From MGIIa-L3 sp038150305 (GTDB lineage: Archaea; Thermoplasmatota; Poseidoniia; Poseidoniales; Poseidoniaceae): 64,000 bases of DNA. The notes beneath the pieces were generated by a model, which saw nothing but the letters and a program-made list of their open reading frames with translations, ran no database searches and was not told where the DNA came from. The translations under genes were made by a program, and so were the position numbers. Below, piece by piece: positions 17,852 to 26,458 of the stretch. Numbering within the stretch: position 1 is the first letter of the stretch; each line of letters opens with the position of its first letter. The stretch lies in NCBI GenBank assembly GCA_038150305.1, contig JAYOTG010000008.1, positions 1 to 64,000 on the forward strand. Reading direction: 5' to 3'.

Positions 17852-20212
17852 ATGGAGAGCGGCTCTGACCCGTCCGTCTTTGAACACCGCCGGCTCTACA
17901 AACTCGGTCTGTTCACCCACGATCACGCGAAAATGGTCCTTGCTGTGGGCCTTCTGTTCACCCTCGGATTGGCCTCAATGATGGTCTTCGTCGAACCGGA
18001 CTGGGCCGAATCCTTCGGCGAAGGCGACTTGGAATCAAGCGAAGTCTTCCGCGCCCTCGGTGCTGATTTTGGTGACCCTGAAGCCGAAAACACCGAGACC
18101 TTCTACATCCTTGTCCACCATCCAAACAGCGCTCCCGGCGATGCCGCCACCGTCGCCACGGTGAACGATGTGCTCGCGGATTTGGAGCAAGATGCCACGG
18201 TTCAGGTGGTTCGAGCGTGGGAGGTTGACGAAGCCAACCAAAGCGCCCATGTTTCCGACGATGGGGCATGGTCGCGATCCTCCGTGCAGATCACCCAGGG
18301 TAGAAGCGAAGCCAAGGCCCTGCTCAAAGAACACTGGAAGGACATGGAGCAGGCGATTCACGACGCAGGCATGCACCTCGAAGACGAGGGCGACGTGACG
18401 GTGTACATTGCTGGACCCCTGGCCACCGACGCGACCTTCGACCTGCGCCTCAAGGACGACCTGATCAAGGCTGAACTCGGATCAGGCCCCCTGGTGGCCG
18501 CTGTGCTGCTCATCGTCTTCGGCTCCCTCGTCGCAGCAGCGCTGCCGCTGGGCATCGGTGTGCTCACCGTCGTCAGTGCCTTTGGCGTCACCATCTGGTT
18601 GTCCACCCTCGACGGTGCGAACGTCAACAACTTCGCTGGCAACATCATCACGCTCCTTGGACTGGGCGTCTCCATTGATTATTCCCTCTTCGTGGTCTAC
18701 CGCTACCGCGAGGAGCAGGCCAACGGTCACGACATCCGCACGGCTCTGGCCGTGACCTCCGCGACCGCGGGGCGCGCTGTGTTTTACTCCGGCATCACCG
18801 TGGCGATCGGCCTGACCGGGCTGCTTTTCTTCGAGAACACGGGCGCGCCATCGCTGGGCATCGGGGGCACGCTCGCCGTCACCTTGGCCATGCTCACCTC
18901 CGTCATCATGCTGCCCGCATTCTTGGCCGTGCTCGGGGACAACATCGACCGCTTCCGCGTGCCCTTTGGGATGAACCAGACCGTCTCTGAAGACGGGTTT
19001 TGGGCATGGATCGCCAACGCCGTCATGGCCAAGCCCGTTGCCGTGCTCGTGCCCATCCTCATCCTTCTGCTCGGTGCCGGTGCGCCCTTCCTCAACGCGG
19101 AGTGGGGCGTCACCAGCATCCGCTCCTTGCCACCGGACGACATGTCGCGCAACGGACTTGAGGAGATGGAGGTCATCTGGGCTGGGGCCTCCGACAAATC
19201 GCTCTTCTTGCACTACGAAGCCGAAGGCCACCCCCTCGACGAAGAGCATCTCCGCCACGTTCACGCCCTGAGCGCGAGTTTGCTCGAGCGCGACGACGTC
19301 GAACACGTGTTCGCTCCAGGGTTCTTTGAGCCAAACATGAGCGCGGACGACGTGGTGCAGTTCTGGAACGCGCCCGCAGAGTTCCTCAGCCCAGAACAAG
19401 CAGGGCAGCGCGAAGCCCTGCGTGCTGGATTCATCAGCGCCGACAACGCGTCCACCTTCATCCAACTGACCTTGGTGGACGATTGGAACAGCCCAGAGGC
19501 CCTCGAAGCCGTTCGCGATCTTCGCGAGCTCCGCGACGAGGGGGCCTGGAACGCGTTCAACGGTGCGGTTCCGCTGGTTGGTGGACTCGCGGCCTACAAC
19601 CTGGACGTGGTGGATGCCGTCGCGGAGAACCTGCCGATTTCAATGACCTACATCTTCCTGGCCACGTGCCTGATCCTCTTCGTGCAGGTCCGCTCGGTTG
19701 TCATCCCGCTGAAGGCCGTGGTGATGAACATCCTGAGCGTGACGGCCACCTTTGGCATGCTGGTCTTCATCTTCCAAGAAGGCGGGATGGGGCTCGACCA
19801 GCTCATGAATTTCACACCGGAACCGATCGACCCAACCACGCCGGTGATGCTGTTCTGCATCGTGTTCGGTCTCTCGATGGACTATGAGGTTCTGATGCTG
19901 TCCCGCATTCACGAGGAATGGGAGCGCACCGGCGACAACACGCTGGCCGTGGCCAATGGCCTCCAGAAGACGGGGCGGCTTATCACCGCGGCTGCGGCCA
20001 TCATGGTCCTGGTGTTCAGCGCGCAAATCTTCGCTTCGGTGGCCATCATCAAGATGTTCGGTCTGGGACTTGCTCTGGCCATCTTCGTTGACGCGACCTT
20101 GGTCCGAGCGCTGGTGGTCCCTGCCACGATGCGCTTGATGGGCCCGCTCAACTGGTGGTCGCCAAAGTGGATGGGCGGCGGGTCCACCCCGAACCTCGAC
20201 GAGGAAGCGTGA
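17852..20212 (+). CDS. MMPL/RND-superfamily transporter
   Basis: This is a 786-residue export protein of the MMPL (SecD/Patched-like) RND superfamily. It is built of two similar halves, each with one TM helix, a large extracytoplasmic domain (about 50-205 and 420-595), and a bundle of five TM helices. The proton-relay signature occurs in both halves: LGVSIDYSLFVVYRYREE (Asp 276) and GLSMDYEVLMLSRIHEEW (Asp 677). Substrates of archaeal members are unknown; lipids, isoprenoids or hydrophobic compounds are usual for the family. The C-terminus is a short cytoplasmic tail. It ends directly against the convergent DHH gene. Confidence 0.88.
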   Translation: MESGSDPSVFEHRRLYKLGLFTHDHAKMVLAVGLLFTLGLASMMVFVEPDWAESFGEGDLESSEVFRALGADFGDPEAENTETFYILVHHPNSAPGDAATVATVNDVLADLEQDATVQVVRAWEVDEANQSAHVSDDGAWSRSSVQITQGRSEAKALLKEHWKDMEQAIHDAGMHLEDEGDVTVYIAGPLATDATFDLRLKDDLIKAELGSGPLVAAVLLIVFGSLVAAALPLGIGVLTVVSAFGVTIWLSTLDGANVNNFAGNIITLLGLGVSIDYSLFVVYRYREEQANGHDIRTALAVTSATAGRAVFYSGITVAIGLTGLLFFENTGAPSLGIGGTLAVTLAMLTSVIMLPAFLAVLGDNIDRFRVPFGMNQTVSEDGFWAWIANAVMAKPVAVLVPILILLLGAGAPFLNAEWGVTSIRSLPPDDMSRNGLEEMEVIWAGASDKSLFLHYEAEGHPLDEEHLRHVHALSASLLERDDVEHVFAPGFFEPNMSADDVVQFWNAPAEFLSPEQAGQREALRAGFISADNASTFIQLTLVDDWNSPEALEAVRDLRELRDEGAWNAFNGAVPLVGGLAAYNLDVVDAVAENLPISMTYIFLATCLILFVQVRSVVIPLKAVVMNILSVTATFGMLVFIFQEGGMGLDQLMNFTPEPIDPTTPVMLFCIVFGLSMDYEVLMLSRIHEEWERTGDNTLAVANGLQKTGRLITAAAAIMVLVFSAQIFASVAIIKMFGLGLALAIFVDATLVRALVVPATMRLMGPLNWWSPKWMGGGSTPNLDEEA

Positions 20213-21220
20213 TCACGCCAACTCGGGCAACCTTGCCCACAGGGCGAGCCACTGAGCCAGATTCCTCTCCACGTCTTCCGCCTCGACGGGTCGGTCTTCT
20301 GCAACCCCTGTCGCGTCGATGGCCTGAATCCTGCACCCACAGGCGTTGGCGTGACCGCCACCCGTTTCATCGAGCAGCGTGGCCAGCCGAGACAGGTCCA
20401 CCCGCCGGCGGCCTTCGAAAAAGGAATTCGCGTAGAAACTCGCCGACAAGGGCGGCCGATCGTCGCGTTCCACGGCGCCGTCCACGTGACCATGGATGAC
20501 GCAGCACGCATCTGCATCCGCGCCAACGTGAGCGGTCACCAGGTAACCGCTCGCACGTTGAGGCAGCCCTTCCATCCTGCAAATGGCCAAGCGATCGACC
20601 ACGGTGGTCCGTGCGTGAACGGCCTCGAACGCAGCCTGCCGGTCTTGAGCGGCTGCCGCCAAACGCGTGGCCACTTCGGAATCCTCGACAAGCGCCGTCT
20701 CGTCCGCACCCGCCACAAGCAAGCCCAGGACATGGTGCATGAAGTCAGCCTGCGAGGTGCCAAGGCACCGTGCAAGCCGCACCAGCGGCCCATCGGCCAG
20801 GAACACATCGCGCTCGATGCCCCCTGAATCGATGGCGTCCACAAAGGGCATCAGGTTCGCCAGATGCTGAAGATCGCTGAACGGAGCCACGAGGTTGTGG
20901 GCCACTCGGGCTGCGGATGGCTCCGCGGCCCAATCCAACCGTCCACCGGCCGATTCGAAGGCAGCAGCAGCGTCCTCGTTTGGACGGTTGGTCAAGTGGT
21001 GGTCGACGTACCACCCGCATGCGGGGTGAAAGGGCAAATCGACGATAACGGTCCCTCGGTCAATGACGTCGTCAAGATGCCCGCTTCGCACGAGCGCGGG
21101 GTGGGCGAACACCACTTCCGTCTCGGGAAGGGCACGTTGGAGGATGGCGGCGGCGCAGAGCCCGTCGAGGTCCGCATCCGCAACGATGCGATGAACCTCA
21201 GGGAATGGGCCCGATTCCAT
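20213..21220 (-). CDS. DHH-family phosphoesterase
   Basis: This Mn-dependent phosphoesterase of the DHH/DHHA1 superfamily (RecJ, nano-RNase and pyrophosphatase relatives) has about 335 residues. Motif I is IVADADLDGLCAAAIL, motif II VIVDLPF, motif III YVDHH, and the DHHA1 domain ends with GGGHANACGC. No OB or helicase domain is attached, so a small-substrate or nano-RNA/exopolyphosphatase-like role is more likely than RecJ-type DNA repair, by inference. I chose the Met at 21220 (MESGPF), 27 residues before motif I; Mets farther upstream overlap the divergent Nudix promoter region. Confidence 0.8.
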   Translation of the reverse strand: MESGPFPEVHRIVADADLDGLCAAAILQRALPETEVVFAHPALVRSGHLDDVIDRGTVIVDLPFHPACGWYVDHHLTNRPNEDAAAAFESAGGRLDWAAEPSAARVAHNLVAPFSDLQHLANLMPFVDAIDSGGIERDVFLADGPLVRLARCLGTSQADFMHHVLGLLVAGADETALVEDSEVATRLAAAAQDRQAAFEAVHARTTVVDRLAICRMEGLPQRASGYLVTAHVGADADACCVIHGHVDGAVERDDRPPLSASFYANSFFEGRRRVDLSRLATLLDETGGGHANACGCRIQAIDATGVAEDRPVEAEDVERNLAQWLALWARLPELA

Positions 21221-21300
21221 GCTCGACCCCGGTGGCCGGGAGGCCATCAACGTGCCGCGAGGGCAGCAAAGGCCATCAGGGCCTCGTGGGTGGATGCTGC

Positions 21301-21711
21301 ATGGAGACTTCATGCGGCGTGGTGTTGGTGAACCTGGGCGCCGTCCTGCTCCTCCAGTACCCGCAGGGGCACTGGGATTTCCCGAAGGGCCACGTCGAAG
21401 CCAGCGATGCTGGACACAAGGGCACCGTGCGACGCGAACTCAAGGAGGAAACTGGAATCCTCGACATCAGCTTCGTGGAGGGATTCCAGGAGCGCACCAC
21501 CTACAGCTACACCCACAAGGGTCGTCTGATTGAGAAAGAGGTGCACTGGTACTTGGCCGAAACCGAGACGCTGGACGTGATGTTGTCCCACGAGCACCGA
21601 GGTCATCTCTGGCTTGACTGGGACGCCGCTGCGGCTCAGTTGACCCACGAGGCTGGCCTTGGGGTGCTGCTGTCCGCTAAAGCACACATGCAGCGCCTTG
21701 GCCGGGATTGA
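21301..21711 (+). CDS. Nudix hydrolase, Ap4A hydrolase-like
   Basis: This 136-residue Nudix protein has the diadenosine tetraphosphatase phrase YPQGHWDFPKGHVE, then RRELKEETGI, which supplies the REUxEExGU core. The box is one residue longer than the canonical G-x5-E-x7-REU spacing, with Asp at the first acidic position. Both catalytic Glu of EE are present. EVHWYLAE and the C-terminal HLWLDWDAAAAQL also resemble bacterial and archaeal Ap4A hydrolases. The likely reaction is asymmetric cleavage of Ap4A to ATP and AMP. The start at 21301 (METSCGVV) places the first strand correctly; the gene is divergent from the DHH gene and ends at the convergent cobalamin gene. Confidence 0.82.
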   Translation: METSCGVVLVNLGAVLLLQYPQGHWDFPKGHVEASDAGHKGTVRRELKEETGILDISFVEGFQERTTYSYTHKGRLIEKEVHWYLAETETLDVMLSHEHRGHLWLDWDAAAAQLTHEAGLGVLLSAKAHMQRLGRD

Positions 21712-22410
21712 TCACACGTCGGCGACGTCGTCGTCGTGCTGGCGCTGCAAGCGAAGCATGCCACCGATGCCGTCCTCGGGTCCGCGATGCCCCAGGGGTT
21801 TCCACAGGACTTCGTCTTCACCAAGACGCAGTGCGCACCAGCGGCCCATCACAAAACACCAGTCGGACAGGCGGTTGACGTACACCAGAGCAAGGTTGCG
21901 CACAGCGTCGTCGCCCTCGGCTTCACGAAGGCTCACCATGGCGCGTTCAAGCCGCCTGATCGTGACCCGAGCAAGATGGAAATTGGCGAGGAGCGTGGAG
22001 CCACCAGGCAGGATGAAACTGGTCAAGGGAGGGAGTTCGACCAGCATCTCGTCCATCTCTTCGAGCAAAAGGTCGGCGTGCTCTTGGCCGAGGACCTGCA
22101 TGCCCTCTGGAAGGCCACCTGGAGGTGTTGCCACCTCAGCGCCAAGGTCGAAGACCTCGCTCTGAAGGCGGTCCAACGCGGCCAGCACCACCTGCCCTGT
22201 TCGGCGAACGTTGGAGCGCGGGCCGCCGTCGTCGTGCCATCCATCAAGGGACAAGGTGGCCGCACGAACCGCTCCAAGCGCGGCGTTCACCTCGTCGCAA
22301 AGCCCCACCGCCTGCAAACGAAGATCGGCTTTGGACCGACGGCTGCCGTCCACCAATCCTGTGGTGCCGTCGTCCCCAGTCCCGGTGTGGACGCGGGTGA
22401 TGCGGACCAT
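21712..22410 (-). CDS. Cob(I)alamin adenosyltransferase, PduO type
   Basis: The enzyme transfers the adenosyl group of ATP to cob(I)alamin, making coenzyme B12. Family marks are the N-terminal ATP-binding TGTGDDGTTGL, the helical LQAVGLCDEVNAALGAVRA, the mid-segment LQSEVFDLGAEVATP, FILPGGSTLLANFHLARVTIRRLERA with the catalytic Arg/Glu, and VYVNRLSDWCFVMGRW. At 232 residues it is slightly longer than the typical 190 because of an acidic insert. It implies use of adenosylcobalamin-dependent enzymes or salvage of exogenous B12. DUF2203 lies directly upstream on the same strand. Confidence 0.92.
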   Translation of the reverse strand: MVRITRVHTGTGDDGTTGLVDGSRRSKADLRLQAVGLCDEVNAALGAVRAATLSLDGWHDDGGPRSNVRRTGQVVLAALDRLQSEVFDLGAEVATPPGGLPEGMQVLGQEHADLLLEEMDEMLVELPPLTSFILPGGSTLLANFHLARVTIRRLERAMVSLREAEGDDAVRNLALVYVNRLSDWCFVMGRWCALRLGEDEVLWKPLGHRGPEDGIGGMLRLQRQHDDDVADV

Positions 22411-22423
22411 GTGGCCTCCTCGC

Positions 22424-22822
22424 TCAAGCCTCTATCAAGGGTTTGCGCGCACCAAAGCCCTCTGAGACATCATGGTACCACTCGATGTCCTCCTCGCCTT
22501 CCTGCCACCCAAAGGCCACCACGCGCGCATCCACGACACCGAACCATTGCAATCGACCCGGTTCAAGGCTGACCACATGGGTGCCCTGGGATTCCATGTC
22601 TGAAACGACCTCCTGCCATTCGCCAATCGTCATCGCCGTCAGGTCAGCAATCTCCGTGACGGCAGGATGCTCGGGAGGGACGCCGTCAAGCAGATGCTCG
22701 ATTTCCTCCGCCAAGGCATTCACTTCGTCGTGCAAAGCCTGCAAGATGGCGAGGCTTCGACGGTGCTTGGGCAGCAAGTTCCTCGCCTCTTCGATCGAGA
22801 CCAGGAAGGCGTTCCTCGGCAT
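22424..22822 (-). CDS. DUF2203 family protein
   Basis: This 132-residue protein fits the DUF2203 pattern. It starts near FLVSIEEARNLLPKHRRSLAIL and continues with a coiled helical region. It ends with the conserved block beginning VVSLEPGRLQWFGVVDARVV, then FGWQEGEEDIEWYHDVSEGF and ARKPL. The family has no known biochemical function and occurs in bacteria and archaea. I chose the Met at 22822 because family members begin a few residues before the IEEA helix; a Met at 22894 is also open. It is 14 bases upstream of the cobalamin adenosyltransferase on the same strand. Confidence 0.8.
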   Translation of the reverse strand: MPRNAFLVSIEEARNLLPKHRRSLAILQALHDEVNALAEEIEHLLDGVPPEHPAVTEIADLTAMTIGEWQEVVSDMESQGTHVVSLEPGRLQWFGVVDARVVAFGWQEGEEDIEWYHDVSEGFGARKPLIEA

Positions 22823-22921
22823 GCCCTCCGCCACATGGCACGCCGTTGTCGGGGACATTGGTCTGCCCGCAAAGGTGCCTTCATCGATGTTCATGTGGAC
22901 TCAAAATCCACCGAGGGCCCT

Positions 22922-23197
22922 TCAAGCCATCGTGGCTTCAGCGGTTCGTGCACTCGTTTTGCCGCGGTTGAGGCGGCCCACGCCACGGTGAAGCAACCAA
23001 CCGGCACCCGCAACCCACAGCAGCCCCTCGAGGACAAGGAGTGGGACGTACAACGGCCCGAGTCCCTTGAGCATCGTTTGAGCGTCATACGGCAAACCGT
23101 ACCGGCCCATGTACAGCGATTGGGACAACAGGTTGGCACAAAACCACGCCAAAAGGACCATCCACACCCAACGTCCGGCGGAGGGGTTCGGTTTCAT
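22922..23197 (-). CDS. Small two-TM membrane protein, unknown
   Basis: This 91-residue protein has two hydrophobic segments (about 10-29, VWMVLLAWFCANLLSQSL, and 48-69, YVPLLVLEGLLWVAGAGWLL) and a basic C-terminal tail. No family is recognised. The Met at 23197 is chosen rather than the one at 23230 because a very good TATA box (CCTTATATCC on the minus strand) lies 25-26 bases before it, indicating a leaderless message. It probably heads the small minus-strand run with DUF2203 and the cobalamin gene. Confidence 0.65.
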   Translation of the reverse strand: MKPNPSAGRWVWMVLLAWFCANLLSQSLYMGRYGLPYDAQTMLKGLGPLYVPLLVLEGLLWVAGAGWLLHRGVGRLNRGKTSARTAEATMA

Positions 23198-23217
23198 GTC
23201 ATGAAATCGACGTGCTC

Positions 23218-23227
23218 GGATATAAGG
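23218..23227 (-). promoter_or_regulatory. TATA box for the small two-TM protein
   Basis: The minus strand reads CCTTATATCC, close to the archaeal TATA consensus, 25-26 bases before the ATG at 23197. It shares CCTTATA with the element before the giant surface protein gene. Confidence 0.65.
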
Positions 23228-23242
23228 CACTGTATTCGATGC

Positions 23243-24037
23243 TCATGCTTCCTCGTGCTTTGGCCACCGATCGGCGGCATCCGGCACCACGCGAAGGATG
23301 GCCTCTTCCACCGCCTCAATCCATGCTTCGGCCACGGCCGCTTCACCGCCGGAGGACCGGAGCGATGCATCCCAAGCGCTGGCTTCGTCCGCGTTTCCGA
23401 GGGCGGTGTGAATCCGATGGAGGGCGAGATACGCCATTGGGTTGAGGTGAGGTTCGTCCGTGGCCCAGCCTCGCTCAAAGCACGCGATGGCCCCACGCTC
23501 ACCAGACAGGGCCCCTCGTTGCAGGGCCACCATCCCGGCTTGGCTCCACGCCAGCGGCAACTTCCCGATCAGCAGGCCACGAAACACGAGGTAGGTTTGG
23601 CCCACACCAAGCAAGACCAAGGCGAAGAAATCCACCCACTGCTCGATGGCCGTCAGGGTTGACCACGTCCGGGCCATTAGGCCACCGATGCCGACACACA
23701 GCAGAAAACCGGAGAGAGGAGCCACGATGACGTCCCGACGGGTGCGAACGATGTGCGTCAATCCCGCGAGCACCCCGAAGGCTCCCAACACGCACAGCAC
23801 CGCCAGCAGCCCGTCGACACCAAGGGGCCGTGGTGCGGCGGTGCCCATCGCCAACAGCGCGCCAACCACCAGCAAGGTGGAGCCGTAGCGGAAGGAAGGT
23901 TCTGGGAAGGGCTGTTGGCGCGACAAGCGAACCAACACGACGCCGATCAAGACCAGGAGCCCCAAGAGGAGCCACACCAAGGTCGCGTCGTCGGAAAAGG
24001 GCCCCACAAGCGATGGCGGGGGGGCGTTGGCTTTCAA
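23243..24037 (-). CDS. Membrane protein with C-terminal TPR-like segment, unknown
   Basis: This 264-residue protein has five or so TM helices in its first 160 residues (for example LVWLLLGLLVLIGVVLV, LLVVGALLAMG, LLAVLCVLGAFGVLAGL and FFALVLLGVGQTYLVF). The remaining 100 residues are a soluble helical part resembling one or two TPR units (GALSGERGAIACFERGWATD, LNPMAYLALHRIHTALGNADEA). Its ATG overlaps the RlmH stop by four bases (ATGA), so translation of the two is probably coupled. No function is recognised. Confidence 0.65.
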   Translation of the reverse strand: MKANAPPPSLVGPFSDDATLVWLLLGLLVLIGVVLVRLSRQQPFPEPSFRYGSTLLVVGALLAMGTAAPRPLGVDGLLAVLCVLGAFGVLAGLTHIVRTRRDVIVAPLSGFLLCVGIGGLMARTWSTLTAIEQWVDFFALVLLGVGQTYLVFRGLLIGKLPLAWSQAGMVALQRGALSGERGAIACFERGWATDEPHLNPMAYLALHRIHTALGNADEASAWDASLRSSGGEAAVAEAWIEAVEEAILRVVPDAADRWPKHEEA

Positions 24038-24483
24038 GTCCGTTCTTCGCCCTGCGGCCGGCCACGGTGGTAGGCGGTGCCGCGGTGGATTTCCGTGGCC
24101 CGGTAGAGCTGTTCGAGGAGCACCACGCTCGCCAACTCATGGGGCATGGTGAGGGGTGAAAGCGAGAGACGAGCCGTGTTTGGCTCCGCGCCATTCCAGC
24201 CGTCGGGAGGTCCGAGCATGAGGTGAACGTCCTCACTGGCCAAGGTCCATTGACGCACGGTTTCCGCGAAGGCAAGGCTGTCCGGGGCGTCCCCACCCTC
24301 GTCGAGCAGCACCCGCGTGGTGCCTTGGGGAGGCGCGGTCAAGTACACCTCGAGGGAGGTTTTCGACGGATGGACCTCGAGGCGGACGCCGCGCTGACGA
24401 AGGCGGGTGGCGTACACCTCAACGGCGGCAGCCATGGAACGCTCCTTTGGCCGGCCGTGCAGGTGGACGATGATGCGCCCCAT
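24034..24483 (-). CDS. rlmH: 23S rRNA (pseudouridine1915-N3)-methyltransferase RlmH
   Basis: This SPOUT-class methyltransferase uses SAM to methylate pseudouridine 1915 in helix 69 of 23S rRNA in bacteria; archaeal homologues are assumed to act on the equivalent site. The 149-residue protein is near the usual 155-160. The C-terminal knot shows the family block MLGPPDGWNG, then LSLSPLTMPHELASVVLLEQ, LYRA and AYHRG. The Met at 24483 (MGRIIVHLHG) is chosen over 41 upstream residues that match nothing. It is coupled to the downstream membrane protein by an ATGA overlap. Confidence 0.88.
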   Translation of the reverse strand: MGRIIVHLHGRPKERSMAAAVEVYATRLRQRGVRLEVHPSKTSLEVYLTAPPQGTTRVLLDEGGDAPDSLAFAETVRQWTLASEDVHLMLGPPDGWNGAEPNTARLSLSPLTMPHELASVVLLEQLYRATEIHRGTAYHRGRPQGEERT

Positions 24484-24557
24484 GGACCGTGCAGGAGGCA
24501 CCTGTGCATGGGTTCTTCGCTGAACAACCTCAAAGGAGGTCGAGCCGAAGACGAGGC

Positions 24558-24893
24558 ATGGGGTGGCGATTTCCTTGGAGCCGTCGCGCTTCAAACCCGG
24601 ATCCAAACCCGCCCCTTCGTCGGGACACGCGGGCGTGGCTCGCGGCCTTGCAGGAGGTCTGCGAGCGTCATTTCGACCAGCCCCAAGCCGGGCGGATGCG
24701 GGTCAGGGAACTCCAAGTTGAATGGCGTGAAGCCAAGACCGAGGGAGTGTTGGACGACGCCGGCCACCTCGGCCTTGAGCGCCGAGCCTACCGTTTGCTC
24801 AACGGCGACGATGAGGCGTGGTTGAGGTGGTTGGACGATTTGGGCTTCTGGAAGCCGGGCTGGAATCCTGACGAGGGCGATGAACAGGCTTGA
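24558..24893 (+). CDS. Small hypothetical protein upstream of GST-like gene
   Basis: The 111-residue product (134 if started at 24489) is not recognised. It is charged and helical, with RDTRAWLAALQEVCERHF, MRVRELQVEWREAKTEG and a Trp-rich end WLRWLDDLGFWKPGWNP. The main support for its reality is that the downstream gene starts at 24880 inside its last codons, a typical translational coupling. Divergent from rlmH. Confidence 0.5.
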   Translation: MGWRFPWSRRASNPDPNPPLRRDTRAWLAALQEVCERHFDQPQAGRMRVRELQVEWREAKTEGVLDDAGHLGLERRAYRLLNGDDEAWLRWLDDLGFWKPGWNPDEGDEQA

Positions 24894-25617
24894 TAGCACG
24901 CCGGCATCAGCCAAATCCATGGGTGAGCGTGCTGCGCTTCACATGCTGTACTCCTGCCCGTTCTGCTGGAAGGTCCGCGGCCTGATTGAACACCTCGACA
25001 TGGACGTCGATTACGTCCCGGTCAACGGCATGAAAATCCGCAAGGAGGTGGCCTTCGCCGGCGACTGGGGCAAGGTCCCGGTCTTCACCGACGAAAACGG
25101 TCACCACGTCGTTGACTCCACGCCCCTCCTGCGCCACCTTGACGCCACCTACAACGAGGGTAAACTGGCTGCCCGTGGCGATGCTGCCCGTCAGGACGAA
25201 TGGATGACTTGGGTGGACACGCACATGAAGAACGCCACGGTTCCCATCCTCTACGGGAGCCTCGGCTCCGCCCTGAAGACGACCACACGCATCTCGAAGA
25301 TTGAGAAATTCGGATTCTTCGCCAAGCGCCTGTACGCGTGGGCCGGCTTCCCCATCATGTGGGGCATCATCGCCCGAAAACGGGTCAAGAAAGACGGGCG
25401 CACGCCAAAGAAACTCTGGCATGACCTGTTGAGTGAATTCACCGGCGCGTTTGAGGGTCAACCCTTCTTTGGCGGCGACCATCCTGACTTGGTGGACTTC
25501 GCCGCCTTCGGCTACATGCGATCGATTTCCCCCTTCCCGCAGTTCGATCAACTCCAAGATCACGCGGCCGGGATGGCCTGGTACAACGGCATGAACGGCA
25601 CGCTTCATGGGGCGTGA
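24880..25617 (+). CDS. Glutaredoxin/GST-like protein resembling prostaglandin E synthase 2
   Basis: The 245-residue protein has an N-terminal thioredoxin/glutaredoxin fold with MLYSCPFCWKVRGLIEHL (CxxC at about 27-30), then KIRKEVAFAGDWGKVPVFTDENG, where the cis-Pro follows KV. VDSTPLLRHLD comes next. A C-terminal all-helical GST-like domain (about 105-240) contains FFGGDHPDLVDFAAFGYMRSI. The N-terminal phrase with RKE and KVPV is close to that of mPGES-2 and related glutaredoxin-GST fusions. Glutathione is usually absent in archaea, so another thiol is probably used; this is inference. It overlaps the preceding small gene by 14 bases. Confidence 0.75.
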   Translation: MNRLDSTPASAKSMGERAALHMLYSCPFCWKVRGLIEHLDMDVDYVPVNGMKIRKEVAFAGDWGKVPVFTDENGHHVVDSTPLLRHLDATYNEGKLAARGDAARQDEWMTWVDTHMKNATVPILYGSLGSALKTTTRISKIEKFGFFAKRLYAWAGFPIMWGIIARKRVKKDGRTPKKLWHDLLSEFTGAFEGQPFFGGDHPDLVDFAAFGYMRSISPFPQFDQLQDHAAGMAWYNGMNGTLHGA

Positions 25618-26458
25618 AGGCGTGAACGTCGGCCCGCTGACCTTCGTTGAAGTGGAGGCGGGCACAACCCACGTGGGGGACAACCGCGGAGGGTGGATCC
25701 ACGCCAGCCAGCGGCCAAGGCACGAGGTACGCCTCCCCGCCTTCTACATCCTCGAATCGCCACTGTTGACGAACGAGGTCGCAGCGCTGCTCGGTCGTGA
25801 AGAACCGGGGCAGAACGACGTCCATGAAGGCGTTGACGCCGCGCTGCTCCAGCGCATTTGTGCGGCCCTTCGACCCCTCGTCGATCAAGGTCTCGAAGTT
25901 CGACCTCCGAGTTTGGCGGAGTGGACCCATGCCCGAGAAAACGGGAGGCTCACGCCCCAACAGGGCGCGCTCGAAGTCCTGGCAGACGCTCCCTTCTCCA
26001 ACCACCGAGGCGCCCCAATGGACGGTCGCCCAAGGGAAGGGTCTGGCCATGGCCCCCTGATGGATCAATTGGCCTGCATCGAAGTCCACCCTCAGAAAAC
26101 AGGGGTCACGGCGACCGCCTCGGTGCCCATGGACCGGCGCCTGCCCGGCACCGTGCTCCGGCTGGTGCTGAGCCCAACACGCACCTTGCCCACGCGTACC
26201 GTGCCCAAGCAAGCCGACCTCGCGGCCAACCTTCGCATCGAGGTGCTCAGCACCTTGCTCATCGGTGTGGTTCCGTCCTTCCTGATCCCCGTCGTGCGGG
26301 GCTTCGGCAGCTACGCGCTGGAAGGATGGGCGAACCTTCTGTTTGGGGGGCTGGTCGCCGGATTCGTCACGGGAGCCGTGTGGCGACCGCGACGACCGAC
26401 CGTTGCTTGGGACGACGGCGAAATTCAGTCCGACGTGGACCGCAGCGTTTCCCAGTAG
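25607..26458 (+). CDS. Degenerate FGE/sulfatase-modifying-factor-like domain with C-terminal TM helices
   Basis: The 283-residue product opens with a section like the formylglycine-generating-enzyme (SUMF1) fold: FVEVEAGTTHVGDNRGGWIH, then RPRHEVRLPAFYILESPLLTNEV. A short sequence corresponding to the catalytic core follows, but with no obvious active-site Cys pair. The domain is only about 165 residues instead of 220-300. Two hydrophobic segments then follow (about 207-225 and 236-258), with a cytoplasmic tail. It may be a non-catalytic ligand-binding relative of FGE/SUMF1 proteins. It starts 11 bases inside the GST-like gene and overlaps the convergent malic enzyme gene by 34 bases. Confidence 0.6.
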   Translation: MGREGVNVGPLTFVEVEAGTTHVGDNRGGWIHASQRPRHEVRLPAFYILESPLLTNEVAALLGREEPGQNDVHEGVDAALLQRICAALRPLVDQGLEVRPPSLAEWTHARENGRLTPQQGALEVLADAPFSNHRGAPMDGRPREGSGHGPLMDQLACIEVHPQKTGVTATASVPMDRRLPGTVLRLVLSPTRTLPTRTVPKQADLAANLRIEVLSTLLIGVVPSFLIPVVRGFGSYALEGWANLLFGGLVAGFVTGAVWRPRRPTVAWDDGEIQSDVDRSVSQ

